Shown here: positions 8,520-16,323 of the stretch, in pieces | How the letters are laid out: each line of letters starts with the position of its first letter | How positions within the stretch are numbered: position 1 is the stretch's first letter | DNA from: Paenibacillus pasadenensis DSM 19293 | GTDB lineage: Bacteria > Bacillota > Bacilli > Paenibacillales > Paenibacillaceae | Assembly: GCF_000422485.1 (NCBI RefSeq) | Contig: NZ_AULW01000001.1 | Location: 1 to 64,000, forward strand | DNA length: 64,000 bases | Reading direction: 5' to 3' | Translations under genes and position numbers: made by a program | The notes under the pieces: model-generated | Seen by the model: only the letters and a program-made list of their open reading frames with translations | Databases searched by the model: none | What the model was told of the DNA's origin: nothing

Positions 8520-8823
8520 GCACTTGACCTTCAACTTTAGTCGGGGTATATTTGCTTACAAGAATTTGGTTGTTACAGGCGTTGGTTCGAATCCAACACT
8601 TGCCGAAGGAATGATTCAGACAATGCAGAACCCATTTTCCAACATGCTCGCATCCGGTGCTGTTGGTTGGGCTCTTTCATATCTGCTTCCTCTTATTTCT
8701 CCTGAGGGGATGATGCTTATGAGCATATTCATTATTTCGCTGTCCCTGGCAGCACGTGGCAAGAATGGAGCCTTATACAATATGTGGTGCAGGGACCGCG
8801 GGGCATTATCCACAAACGGATGA
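8509..8823 (+). CDS. Small putative membrane protein
   Basis: The 104-residue ORF has one or two membrane segments in SGAVGWALSYLLPLI and GMMLMSIFIISLSLAA, followed by a short polar tail, a holin-like or toxin-like size and shape. An internal ATG at 8611 would give just the 70-residue membrane part. At 8581-8597 the coding strand reads GTTGGTTCGAATCCAAC, a perfect tRNA T-arm, so the 5' part may be tRNA-derived integration debris. No family recognised. Confidence 0.3.
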   Translation: MLSEHLTFNFSRGIFAYKNLVVTGVGSNPTLAEGMIQTMQNPFSNMLASGAVGWALSYLLPLISPEGMMLMSIFIISLSLAARGKNGALYNMWCRDRGALSTNG

Positions 8824-8889
8824 TGCCTTTTCAATTTTCACTCTTCTTTCAGTACCTGCGACGTTGCTGCATCAAATAAAAAAACACCC

Positions 8890-9684
8890 TCATTGGGGTG
8901 CTTTCAACCTCATCTGTCTTATTACGTGCCAATCCTCACTCGCTGGAGCAAGAATATTGACTCTATAATCATCCAATTCGAAAATATTCTCGATACAGCC
9001 TATTGCTAAAATGATGCTTTGGATCAAATGGAATCTTATTGAGTAATCGGCTTCCTCATCATATACGTACTTATTGAATGTGAATGTGTCATCTTGTTGT
9101 TCTCCGTGCAAGTTTCTTGTGTTAGGACTAAAGTGGACAAATCCGCTCATTAAGGTGTACAACTCAACATAAAAATCATAACGTCCCACCTCTTTAGCAA
9201 GCAGGTAGACTTTTTTTAATTTATTGGGAACATTAGGTTCTTTCTTTCCAGCATAATGATTTTTGATAACATCTAAATAATCTTGATGAATGTCCGTTTC
9301 CAAAGACCAATAGTGGTAATACTTCCCTAAATTAAACAACTCAAGTTTGGCTAAATTCTCATATTGAGAAGCAATCAATCTCATTCTACTCTTATTTTTG
9401 TTTATGTAAGCAATGTGGAAATATGATTCAACAATAATTCGTAAAAGAGGAATGGTTTCGATGTAGCTATTTTTAATATCACTCTTCAAAATAACATCAA
9501 TTGATTTGAAGGTTCTTTTAATTTTAGAGTATAGATGATAAACATACTTCGATATTACAAGGTCGGAATTTTTGAATTTTGAATCAGCCTCTAACTTAGA
9601 CATAAGAAAATGAACTTGCTCGTTGAATTTTATTGTTCGATCGATTTTCCTCAAAACTTCCACCCCCATCTCATCAGTATGCAA
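8890..9684 (-). CDS. DUF5677-like protein
   Basis: A 264-residue, mostly helical, AT-rich protein. The central segment ETIPLLRIIVESYFHIAYI and the later LYTLMSGFVHFSP match the pattern of DUF5677-type proteins, which lack an established biochemical role. No signal or strong membrane segment is seen. Base use differs sharply from the GC-rich chromosome. It lies between the IS3 ruin and other island genes. The start at 9684 is the first ATG, and its ribosome binding site is weak. Function unknown; a defence role is only suggested by location. Confidence 0.65.
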   Translation of the reverse strand: MHTDEMGVEVLRKIDRTIKFNEQVHFLMSKLEADSKFKNSDLVISKYVYHLYSKIKRTFKSIDVILKSDIKNSYIETIPLLRIIVESYFHIAYINKNKSRMRLIASQYENLAKLELFNLGKYYHYWSLETDIHQDYLDVIKNHYAGKKEPNVPNKLKKVYLLAKEVGRYDFYVELYTLMSGFVHFSPNTRNLHGEQQDDTFTFNKYVYDEEADYSIRFHLIQSIILAIGCIENIFELDDYRVNILAPASEDWHVIRQMRLKAPQ

Positions 9685-9846
9685 GATCTTCCAAATATCT
9701 GCAATAGTCTGTTGTATTGGGAATCATCAAAAAGCTTGAATCGACATTCTGCCTTATCAATATTTAGTAATTTGGATTATTTGAAGTTTGTGTGCTAAAA
9801 TGAAGCTCTTGGTGAAAGGCCCTCCTATAATGAGAGGAGTCAATCC

Positions 9847-9981
9847 ATGAATATCAACATTTATCTTAGTACAGCAGATTTAGCTATTTGTTTTATTGGA
9901 ATTCTAGCAATCCTTATCTTGAAACGGTGGACTAAAAAAACTATTACTAAGGATGTTATCAAGGCAAGCAAACAAAACTAG
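9847..9981 (+). CDS. 44-residue single-pass membrane peptide (possible type I toxin)
   Basis: ATG at 9847 is preceded by GAGAGGAGTCAATCC, a strong ribosome binding site. The peptide has a short polar start, a hydrophobic span (TADLAICFIGILAILIL) and a basic tail (KRWTKKTITKDVIKASKQN). This matches the shape of TxpA/BsrG-type toxins, but no specific homology is claimed. A GC hairpin at 10006-10040 and an A/T hairpin at 10066-10088 follow. An antisense RNA would be expected if it is a toxin; none can be seen directly. Confidence 0.5.
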   Translation: MNINIYLSTADLAICFIGILAILILKRWTKKTITKDVIKASKQN

Positions 9982-10005
9982 CCAGGCTAATTGGGTCTAA
10001 CACCG

Positions 10006-10040
10006 AGCGGACCTTCCTTAAAGGGAGAACTCCGCTCGTC
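10006..10040 (+). terminator. Hairpin downstream of the small membrane peptide
   Basis: CGAGCGGA and TCCGCTCG pair around an AT-rich interior; no proper U-tract follows (TCATAAAAAT). It may be an mRNA 3' structure rather than a strong terminator. A second hairpin, GAAAAAAG...GTTTTTTC, is at 10066-10088. Confidence 0.4.
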
Positions 10041-10210
10041 ATAAAAATAAAAAATGCAAATCAATGAAAAAAGAGCTCAAGTTTTTTCTTTTCAAACCAA
10101 GCCCCCCCCTTTACACAAAGGCATACTGTGACTTGCTACAGACAATGTGTTCATGCTAGATACCGTAAGAGACTTTGCTGCAATGGGGCTTTCACAGTTA
10201 CACTTCCGCC

Positions 10211-10256
10211 CCATACGAAAAAACCACTTCCGCTTTGGAGGTGGTTTTTTCGTATG
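10211..10256. terminator. Bidirectional terminator-type inverted repeat
   Basis: CATACGAAAAAACCACTTCC and GGAGGTGGTTTTTTCGTATG form a long near-perfect hairpin with A and T tracts, so it could work from either strand. The 10090-10210 stretch before it shows no gene. Confidence 0.7.
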
Positions 10257-10343
10257 TCTTCATACGGACGTTAGATGAAGTGATAAATAAAAACCGCCCC
10301 ATTCTGGACTACCAGAAGCGGAAGTGATTTTTTGAATTTGCGA

Positions 10344-10628
10344 CTAGCCGGGTTCGGGGGTCCATCGCACCCGCCGGGGGTCAGGGTCGCCAGGAGGAAC
10401 CGCCTTGCCTGATTTTCGCCACGATTCGACATGAATCTCGTATAATTCGACAGGTAAACGACATGAATGTATGCTAGTTGCCATACGAGTCGGCTGTTCT
10501 TCTGTCAGCAACCTAATCCCGAGATCGGCTTCGATTGCATCGTATGTCGCTTTGATTCTATCGTCAATCTCCCACTGCAATGCCTTGTCATCCCGTGCTA
10601 TCTCATTGAACTTTCCCAGGTAGTCCAC
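10344..10628 (-). CDS. Hypothetical protein
   Basis: A 94-residue acidic, helical ORF starting at GTG. The frame stays open about 75 bp further upstream without a standard start (KEKEKSIDEIVDIIL), so the true start may be earlier or the gene may be a fragment. No motif recognised. The last roughly 20 residues (PGDPDPRRVRWTPEPG) come from DNA GC-richer than the rest, as if the 3' end ran into chromosomal sequence. Confidence 0.35.
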   Translation of the reverse strand: MDYLGKFNEIARDDKALQWEIDDRIKATYDAIEADLGIRLLTEEQPTRMATSIHSCRLPVELYEIHVESWRKSGKAVPPGDPDPRRVRWTPEPG

Positions 10629-10748
10629 TCTGACGAGGATAATGTCTACGATCTCATCAATGCTCTTCTCTTTCTCCTTGCGGATGTTGTTCGGTGGCTG
10701 TAAGATCTAAGGGCAAACAAAAAGGCCACTCTATTGAGTGACCAAAAA

Positions 10749-11513
10749 TTAATTACTGATTACCAAATTTTTGAATTTACTATCAAATGCCCAAAATTCT
10801 TTGAGTTCATCAACAAACAAACTTTCATCAATCCCTTCTAAAAAATTGTATTCGTGTAGAATGTACTTCAAACCTACATCATAAGAGTGACAGTAGTAGA
10901 AAAGAAAGATTTTCTCGTGATCACCAAATTGTGTCTTGTAAAAATCAAGATACTGTCGCTTTGATGTATAAGTTAATGAGGATTGAGACTTTACAAAATC
11001 AACTATTGTAACAGTAGTTTTTATGAAGTTATCAAATGCCAAATTGGATTCCTCATATACCTGCTTAAATGTAACGATGCTATTGTCGGTAAGTCTGGTT
11101 CTCATTTTGGTATGAAACTTTTTAAATACCTGATGTCCTTTAATGTTATCTGGGTATTCTAAGCTTTCTAGAACTTGTGAATGCAACGACAATAAATTGA
11201 AGAACGTATTGTCAAATTGCTGTTTAGCCATCAATTCCTTTTGCCCAGCAAGTTCGTCCGTTGATTTACTAATCTCTTCTCTTTGTAGGACCAACTCATC
11301 CCTCTGAAGGGCGAGCTCTTTGCGCTGCATTTGTATGGTGTAAATGATTCCTGCAAAAGCCAAGCCAGAAAACAAGGCATTCACGGCTCCGAACATATCA
11401 CCAAATACTCCTCGCCCTTGCGACCACTCATCCTTTGTAAAGATCAAGAATGTGCTCGCCCATAGTACAATAACGAGCAATACGCTCCAGTAGAAGCTCT
11501 TTAGTCTCTCCAC
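10749..11513 (-). CDS. Putative phage abortive infection protein (PutAbiC-like)
   Basis: About 254 residues from a GTG start. Two N-terminal membrane helices (FYWSVLLVIVLWASTFLIF and VNALFSGLAFAGIIYTI) are followed by a coiled coil rich in QRDEL/QREEI, then FDNTFFNLLSLHSQVLESL, the conserved start of the PutAbiC domain. This layout is typical of membrane proteins annotated as abortive infection. The frame stays open to 11666, but that extension looks non-coding, so GTG at 11513 behind a G-rich site is preferred. AT-rich composition suggests transfer. A defence role is family-based inference. Confidence 0.65.
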   Translation of the reverse strand: MERLKSFYWSVLLVIVLWASTFLIFTKDEWSQGRGVFGDMFGAVNALFSGLAFAGIIYTIQMQRKELALQRDELVLQREEISKSTDELAGQKELMAKQQFDNTFFNLLSLHSQVLESLEYPDNIKGHQVFKKFHTKMRTRLTDNSIVTFKQVYEESNLAFDNFIKTTVTIVDFVKSQSSLTYTSKRQYLDFYKTQFGDHEKIFLFYYCHSYDVGLKYILHEYNFLEGIDESLFVDELKEFWAFDSKFKNLVISN

Positions 11514-11695
11514 TTCTTTTCCCCCATTAATCCATAATGAGGGAATTATAGACTGGTATGTGCTTCCTGTACAGCATAAAAACCAGCTAATGTTTGTCAA
11601 GCTTGGGCCGCTTGGTCTTATGAAGAAAAGTTGATATAATTTCTGTACACACCAAATAACCTCCATTGGCGTGGAGGGTGTTGGTTAAATATGGG

Positions 11696-11956
11696 TTACG
11701 TTTGATAGGGCTGGCTCTTCTTTAAGATGGCGTTAATGTGATGCAGTAGCTTGTTGGCGCAAGCAATCACCGTCACCTTATAGGGCTTGCCCTCTTCTCT
11801 TTTCCTATCGTAATACATCCTTAATTTCACGTTCACACCGCCTCGAATGCCGCATAACACCGCCAAGTACAACGCTCTTCGTAATCGTTTTGAGCCGCGT
11901 TTAGTGATCCGATTACGGGAAAGGCGGCTGTCGCCCGCTCTCCCCAGGGCTCCCAT
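11696..11956 (-). mobile_element. IS110-family transposase, C-terminal fragment
   Basis: The 86 residues LSRNRITKRGSKRLRRALY through YYDRKREEGKPYKVTVIACANKLLHHINAILK match the C-terminal (transposase_20-type) end of IS110-family enzymes. The N-terminal DEDD catalytic half is absent; upstream the sequence changes at once to the 3' side of the sugar permease gene. It is a remnant marking the right edge of the AT-richer island. Confidence 0.8.
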
Positions 11957-11995
11957 TTTATCCGTGTCCGCGGAGCTGCGCCAGAGCGCAGGCGC

Positions 11996-12832
11996 CTATC
12001 CTTTTAGGCCGGAGGTGGCGATGCCCTCGACGAAATGCTTCTGCGCCAGGAAGAAAATGAGCACCGGCGGAAGCACGGACAAGAGCGACATCGCCAGCAG
12101 CTGGCCCCAGGCGACGGCGGACTGCGTGTCGATGAACATGCGCAGGGCGAGCGGAACGGTGTACTTGTCCACGGTATTGAGGTAGATCAGCGGGCCGAAG
12201 TAGTCGTCCCATCCCCAGATGAACGAGAAGATCATGACCGTGATCAGCGCCGGCACGGTCAGCGGCATGACGATCCGCGCGTAGATGCCGAACCAGGAGC
12301 AGCCGTCGATCTTCGCCGACTCGTCGAGCTCTCGCGGGATGCCCCGGATGAACTGCACGAGGAGGAAGATGAAGAACGCTCCGCCCATCGCGGACGGCAC
12401 GATCAGCGGCAAATACGTGTTGATCCAATCAAAGGCGTGGAACATCGTATACTGCGGAATCAGCGTCACTTGGCCCGGCAGCATCAAGGTGAGCAGCAGG
12501 ATCGAGAACCACATGCCCTTGAGCGGAAAGGTCAGCCTCGCGAAGCCGAAGGCGACGAGGCTGGCCGAGACGACATGCAGCAGCGTCGTCGTGGCGTTCA
12601 GCAGGAGGCTGTTCTCGAAAAACCGCGTGAAGGTGTATTGCGGCAGGGCGACCCAGCCGTCGGAGTAGTTTCGCCAGAGCCACTGCTCGGGAAACAAGCC
12701 GGGATTGCCGAGCTCCGCCGCCGATTTGAACGACGCGCCGATCCACCACAGCAGAGGATAGGACATGACCAGGCAAGCGGCGATCATGACCAGATGGACG
12801 AGCAGGTTGCTTTTGCGAGGCTTGCCGTTCAT
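11996..12832 (-). CDS. Carbohydrate ABC transporter permease (CUT1, MalG type)
   Basis: A 278-residue inner-membrane permease with about six helices. The coupling segment ELDESAKIDGCSWFGIYARIVMP is the EAA loop of CUT1 permeases, and the C-terminus QKHFVEGIATSGLKG is the standard MalG-type ending. It overlaps the upstream permease by four bases (ATGA). The stop lies about 40 bp from the IS110 fragment, so downstream genes of the original operon were probably removed. Substrate unknown. Confidence 0.88.
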   Translation of the reverse strand: MNGKPRKSNLLVHLVMIAACLVMSYPLLWWIGASFKSAAELGNPGLFPEQWLWRNYSDGWVALPQYTFTRFFENSLLLNATTTLLHVVSASLVAFGFARLTFPLKGMWFSILLLTLMLPGQVTLIPQYTMFHAFDWINTYLPLIVPSAMGGAFFIFLLVQFIRGIPRELDESAKIDGCSWFGIYARIVMPLTVPALITVMIFSFIWGWDDYFGPLIYLNTVDKYTVPLALRMFIDTQSAVAWGQLLAMSLLSVLPPVLIFFLAQKHFVEGIATSGLKG

Positions 12833-13788
12833 TTTCGTCCCTCCGTTTCATAGAACACCCAATACTTCGACGCGACGAAGTTGAGCGCCGTCACGACACC
12901 GATGATGACGAGCAGAATCCAGGCCAGCGCCGAGGCGTATCCCATCTGCAGCGAGCCGAACGCCTTGTTGTACAGGAACAGCGCGAACATCTCCGTGGAG
13001 TTGACCGGGCCGCCGTTCGTGACGATGTAGGCGGACGTGAACATCTGGAAGGCGTTGATGATGCCCATGACGAGGTTGAACAGGATGACCGGCGACAGCA
13101 TCGGCAGCGTGATCCGCGCGAACTTGCGCAGCCTCGACGCGCCGTCGACCGAGGCGGCCTCGTACAGCTCGGACGGAATCTGCTTGAGTCCGGCGAGGAA
13201 GATGATCATCGCGGAGCCGAACTGCCAGGCGGTCAGAAGCACCAGCGTGCCGAGCGCGGTGGACGGCGTGCCGATCCAGTTCTTGGGATCGATGCCGACC
13301 AGGACGGCCAGCTGGTTGACGAAGCCGTTGAGGCCGAAAATATTGCGCCACAGCACGGCCACGGCCAGGCTGCCTCCGATCAGGGAAGGCAGATAGACGA
13401 GGGTGCGGTAGAACGAGATGCCCCGGATCTGCCGGTTCAGCAGCATGGCGATCAGCAGGGCGGCGATCAGCTTGAGCGGCACCGAGGCGGCGACATAAAC
13501 GAAGGTGACACGAAGCGAATTGAAGAACAAGCGGTCCTGCGAGATGTCCCGGTAGTTGTCGAGGCCGATCCAGCGGGCCGGCTCCAGCAGCGAGAACTCG
13601 GTCATCGACAGATAGAAGGACTGGATGATCGGCCATAGCTGCAGGATGAGAAAGCCGAGCAGCCAAGGAGCGATGAACAGATAGCCGACGACTGGCGCGT
13701 TCCAGCGCTGCCCGGCCTTTTTGGTAATCGCTTTCACATCGGGTCGCGCGCGGGCTGGATCGGCAGGTTGAAGGGAAGGCAAGTCCAT
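12829..13788 (-). CDS. Carbohydrate ABC transporter permease (CUT1, MalF type)
   Basis: A 319-residue permease with a first helix in VVGYLFIAPWLLGFLI, the extracytoplasmic region ARWIGLDNYRDI, and the EAA loop ELYEAASVDGASRLRKFARITLPML. The ATG follows GAGAGGTGAATTC. It forms a channel with the next gene. No binding protein or ATPase gene is nearby; a shared MsmX-like ATPase is usual for this class in Firmicutes. A possible -10 TATACT (13823-13818, minus) lies upstream. Confidence 0.88.
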   Translation of the reverse strand: MDLPSLQPADPARARPDVKAITKKAGQRWNAPVVGYLFIAPWLLGFLILQLWPIIQSFYLSMTEFSLLEPARWIGLDNYRDISQDRLFFNSLRVTFVYVAASVPLKLIAALLIAMLLNRQIRGISFYRTLVYLPSLIGGSLAVAVLWRNIFGLNGFVNQLAVLVGIDPKNWIGTPSTALGTLVLLTAWQFGSAMIIFLAGLKQIPSELYEAASVDGASRLRKFARITLPMLSPVILFNLVMGIINAFQMFTSAYIVTNGGPVNSTEMFALFLYNKAFGSLQMGYASALAWILLVIIGVVTALNFVASKYWVFYETEGRK

Positions 13789-13946
13789 GAATTCACCTCT
13801 CGCTAGTGGATGAGGCTAGTATAGAGGATGAGGACTCGGGGCTGTAGGCGGCGATCGTACGAATTCTTTCACGATTGACCGATCGGGGGCGGACGAGCCC
13901 GTCCTCGGCGATGCCCGGACGCGAGATCGGCGCTCCGGCCCGGCAT

Positions 13947-13992
13947 GGAACGCAAAAACGGGACGAAACGGTGTGGATCTCCGCTTCGTCCC
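13947..13992 (-). terminator. Intrinsic terminator after selU
   Basis: On the minus strand AACGGGACGAAGCGG and CCGTTTCGTCCCGTT form a long stem followed by TTTG. It ends the selD-selU transcript. Confidence 0.75.
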
Positions 13993-14046
13993 GTTCGCCG
14001 GGAGCATGATCGTTCATCGGCCGCAGCCGTCCGGCAGACCCGTCGG

Positions 14047-15090
14047 TCATGCCTGCACGTCCGGCAAAGCCGCCCTTACGCCGTCCAAAGCCTCCTGCTC
14101 CGTGCGCGCCCGCACGAGCCGCTCCCGCTCCTGGTCGTAGCGGTCCGCTCCATGCTCGTAGCGCGGATCGTAATAATGCTCCAGCAGCAGCTCGGCCGCG
14201 ACGTCGAAGCGGTCCTGCTCGATGCTCTGCTGGATCTCCTTCGCCACGGGAGTGTGCATGCGCGGCTTGATGATCTTGAACGCATGCAGGCAGGCTTCCT
14301 TGTGCTCCGCGGGCCGATAGTCCTGCACGATATGCCGCACGCGCGCCGGCATCGGCAGCTCGAGCCGGATCGGCACGCCGCTCTCCTTGGCGTCCATGAG
14401 GAACTGCGGCATCGTGCATTTGCCGATGCGCCGGCTCTCCGCCTCCATGATGACATAAGGAGCCCGCTCGAAGCGCAGCAGCGTCTCCAGCAGCTCGGCG
14501 TCGAACGTCTTCTGGTTGCTCCCCCGCAGGCCGACGTCGCCGAAGATCGAGCCCCGATGGCACGCGAAGCCCTCGAGATCGAGCACCGGATAGCCTTCCT
14601 CGGCAAGCTGGCGGAGGATGGCCGTCTTGCCGGTGCCGGTATTGCCGTGCAGCACGTAGGCCGGCTTGTCCAGCCGGTACGTCTCCAGCGTCTCCACGAC
14701 CCAGCGGCGGTACTCGCGGTAGCCGCCGGCCACCCGGTAGCAGTGGATGTCCATGAGGCCGAGCAGCGTCGCCGTCGTGCGGCTGCGGCCGCCGCCGCGC
14801 CAGCAGAACAGCGCGATCTTGCCCGGCAGCGCCGCGAATTCGGCGATGAACGCCGGCAGCTTGGCGCTCATGAGCTCGAGCCCGCGCCGCTTGGCCTCGG
14901 CCATGCCGCGCTGCTTGTAGAGCGTGCCGATCTCCGCCCGTTCGGCGTCGTCGAAGAACGGGATGTTGACGCTGCCGGGAATCGTCGCGTCCGCGAATTC
15001 CGAGGGCGAGCGGACGTCGACGATCGTCAGCTCCTTGCGGTCCCTCATGTCCCGCAGCTCGGGTACGGTCAAGTCTTGAAACATCGCCAT
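14047..15090 (-). CDS. selU: tRNA 2-selenouridine synthase (SelU/MnmH)
   Basis: A 347-residue enzyme that replaces sulfur by selenium in 2-thiouridine at the tRNA wobble position, using selenophosphate. The N-terminal rhodanese domain carries the active-site loop FCWRGGGRS with Cys96. A P-loop GNTGTGKT follows at residues 149-156, then the SelU-specific region (HRGSIFGDVG, ESRRIG). It directly follows selD (12-bp gap), giving donor synthesis and use in one operon. Length is normal for the family. Confidence 0.95.
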   Translation of the reverse strand: MAMFQDLTVPELRDMRDRKELTIVDVRSPSEFADATIPGSVNIPFFDDAERAEIGTLYKQRGMAEAKRRGLELMSAKLPAFIAEFAALPGKIALFCWRGGGRSRTTATLLGLMDIHCYRVAGGYREYRRWVVETLETYRLDKPAYVLHGNTGTGKTAILRQLAEEGYPVLDLEGFACHRGSIFGDVGLRGSNQKTFDAELLETLLRFERAPYVIMEAESRRIGKCTMPQFLMDAKESGVPIRLELPMPARVRHIVQDYRPAEHKEACLHAFKIIKPRMHTPVAKEIQQSIEQDRFDVAAELLLEHYYDPRYEHGADRYDQERERLVRARTEQEALDGVRAALPDVQA

Positions 15091-15102
15091 TCCTTCTCTC
15101 TC

Positions 15103-16152
15103 TTATACGGTCCGGATGCGTCCGGCCTGCTCGGCCGACGCCTCGCCGATGATGGCGGCGTCGACGCCGCCCTCGCGCAGCTCACCGAGCAGCGCCTGCG
15201 CCTGCTCCGCAGCGACGGCGATCAGCAGGCCGCCCGACGTGACCGCGTCGCACAGGATGAAGCGGTCGATCTCGTCATGCTGGTCGGCAAAATCGACCGA
15301 AGGGCTCACATGCGCATGGTTGTTGCGCGTGCCGCCGGGGATGAAGCCGGCTTCGGCCAGCTCGCGGGCGCGCGGCAGCACCGGCACGGCGTTCTTGACG
15401 ATCGTCAGGCCGACGCCGCTTCCCTTGGCCATCTCCATCGCGTGGCCGAGCAGGCCGAAGCCGGTCACGTCCGTGCACGCATGCACGTCGTAGCCGTCCA
15501 TGATCTCGGCGGCGCGGCGGTTCAGCGTCGACATGACGCGCGTCACTTGCGCGACCTCGTCCGGCGAGAGCTGGTCCTTCTTGATCGAGGTCGTGTAGAT
15601 GCCGACGCCGATCGGCTTCGTCAGCAGCAGCGCGTCGCCCGGCTTCGCCCCGGCGTTGGTCCGCACCCGGTCCGGATGCACGAGGCCGGTGACGGCCATG
15701 CCGAACTTCGGCTCCTTGTCGTCGATCGAGTGGCCGCCGAGCAGCGTCGCGCCGGACTCGGCCAGCTTGTCGCCCGCTCCGCGCAGGATGTCGGCCAAAA
15801 TGGCCTTGTCCAGCGTCTGGATCGGGAACGCGACGATGTTGAGCGCCGTCAGCGGCTTGCCGCCCATCGCATAGATGTCGCTGATCGCATTGGCCGCGGC
15901 GATCTGCCCGAACGCATACGGGTCGTCGACGATCGGCGTGAAGAAATCGACCGTCTGCACGAGCGCCATGTCGGCGCTCAGCCGGTAGACGCCGGCGTCG
16001 TCGCTCGTATCGAGCCCGACGAGCAGGTCGGGATTGGGCACCGACGGAGGGAGCTGGCGCAGCACCTGCGACAGGTCGGCCGGTCCGATCTTGCAGCCGC
16101 AGCCGCCCTTGCTGGACAAGGACGTCAGTTTGACGCTTGGAGTTTTCGACAT
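15103..16152 (-). CDS. selD: Selenide, water dikinase (SelD)
   Basis: A 349-residue selenophosphate synthetase converting selenide and ATP to selenophosphate. The glycine-rich N-terminus GGCGCKIG has Cys18 and Cys20; Cys18 occupies the position that is Sec in some homologues. The AIRS-type ATP-binding core (DDAGVY, QTVDFFTPIVDDP, GGHSIDD, DVTGFGLLGHAMEM) is intact. ATG after GAGGGAAACCG is preferred over an upstream in-frame start. No selA or selB is in the window, so the pathway visible here is tRNA selenouridine. Confidence 0.95.
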   Translation of the reverse strand: MSKTPSVKLTSLSSKGGCGCKIGPADLSQVLRQLPPSVPNPDLLVGLDTSDDAGVYRLSADMALVQTVDFFTPIVDDPYAFGQIAAANAISDIYAMGGKPLTALNIVAFPIQTLDKAILADILRGAGDKLAESGATLLGGHSIDDKEPKFGMAVTGLVHPDRVRTNAGAKPGDALLLTKPIGVGIYTTSIKKDQLSPDEVAQVTRVMSTLNRRAAEIMDGYDVHACTDVTGFGLLGHAMEMAKGSGVGLTIVKNAVPVLPRARELAEAGFIPGGTRNNHAHVSPSVDFADQHDEIDRFILCDAVTSGGLLIAVAAEQAQALLGELREGGVDAAIIGEASAEQAGRIRTV

Positions 16153-16275
16153 CGGTTTCCCTCTTTTCCGTAAGCTATCGTTCAACCCATCCATTATACG
16201 ACAAGCTCGGTCCGGCTCCAACTCCGGCCGGCCGCCGCCTGGCGCTTCGCTTCCGCTTCCGCTTTTGGAGCGCTG

Positions 16276-16284
16276 TGCTATAAT
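16276..16284 (+). promoter_or_regulatory. Extended -10 promoter for the ArsP-like permease
   Basis: TGCTATAAT is a perfect extended -10 about 40 bp before the start codon, with no clear -35. The gap 16153-16323 also holds the divergent selD leader. Confidence 0.6.
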
Positions 16285-16323
16285 AGTCGAGCATCTGACA
16301 CCATTCTAGGAGGTTATTCCGTC

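Noticed and set aside
8530-8610. Functional tRNA gene
   Set aside because: Only the T-arm is convincing; no 5' acceptor strand complementary to ACTTGCC and no good D or anticodon arm upstream.
11514-11666. Upstream ATG for the PutAbiC-like protein
   Set aside because: The added 51 residues have no family resemblance, and the GTG at 11513 immediately precedes the expected membrane helix.
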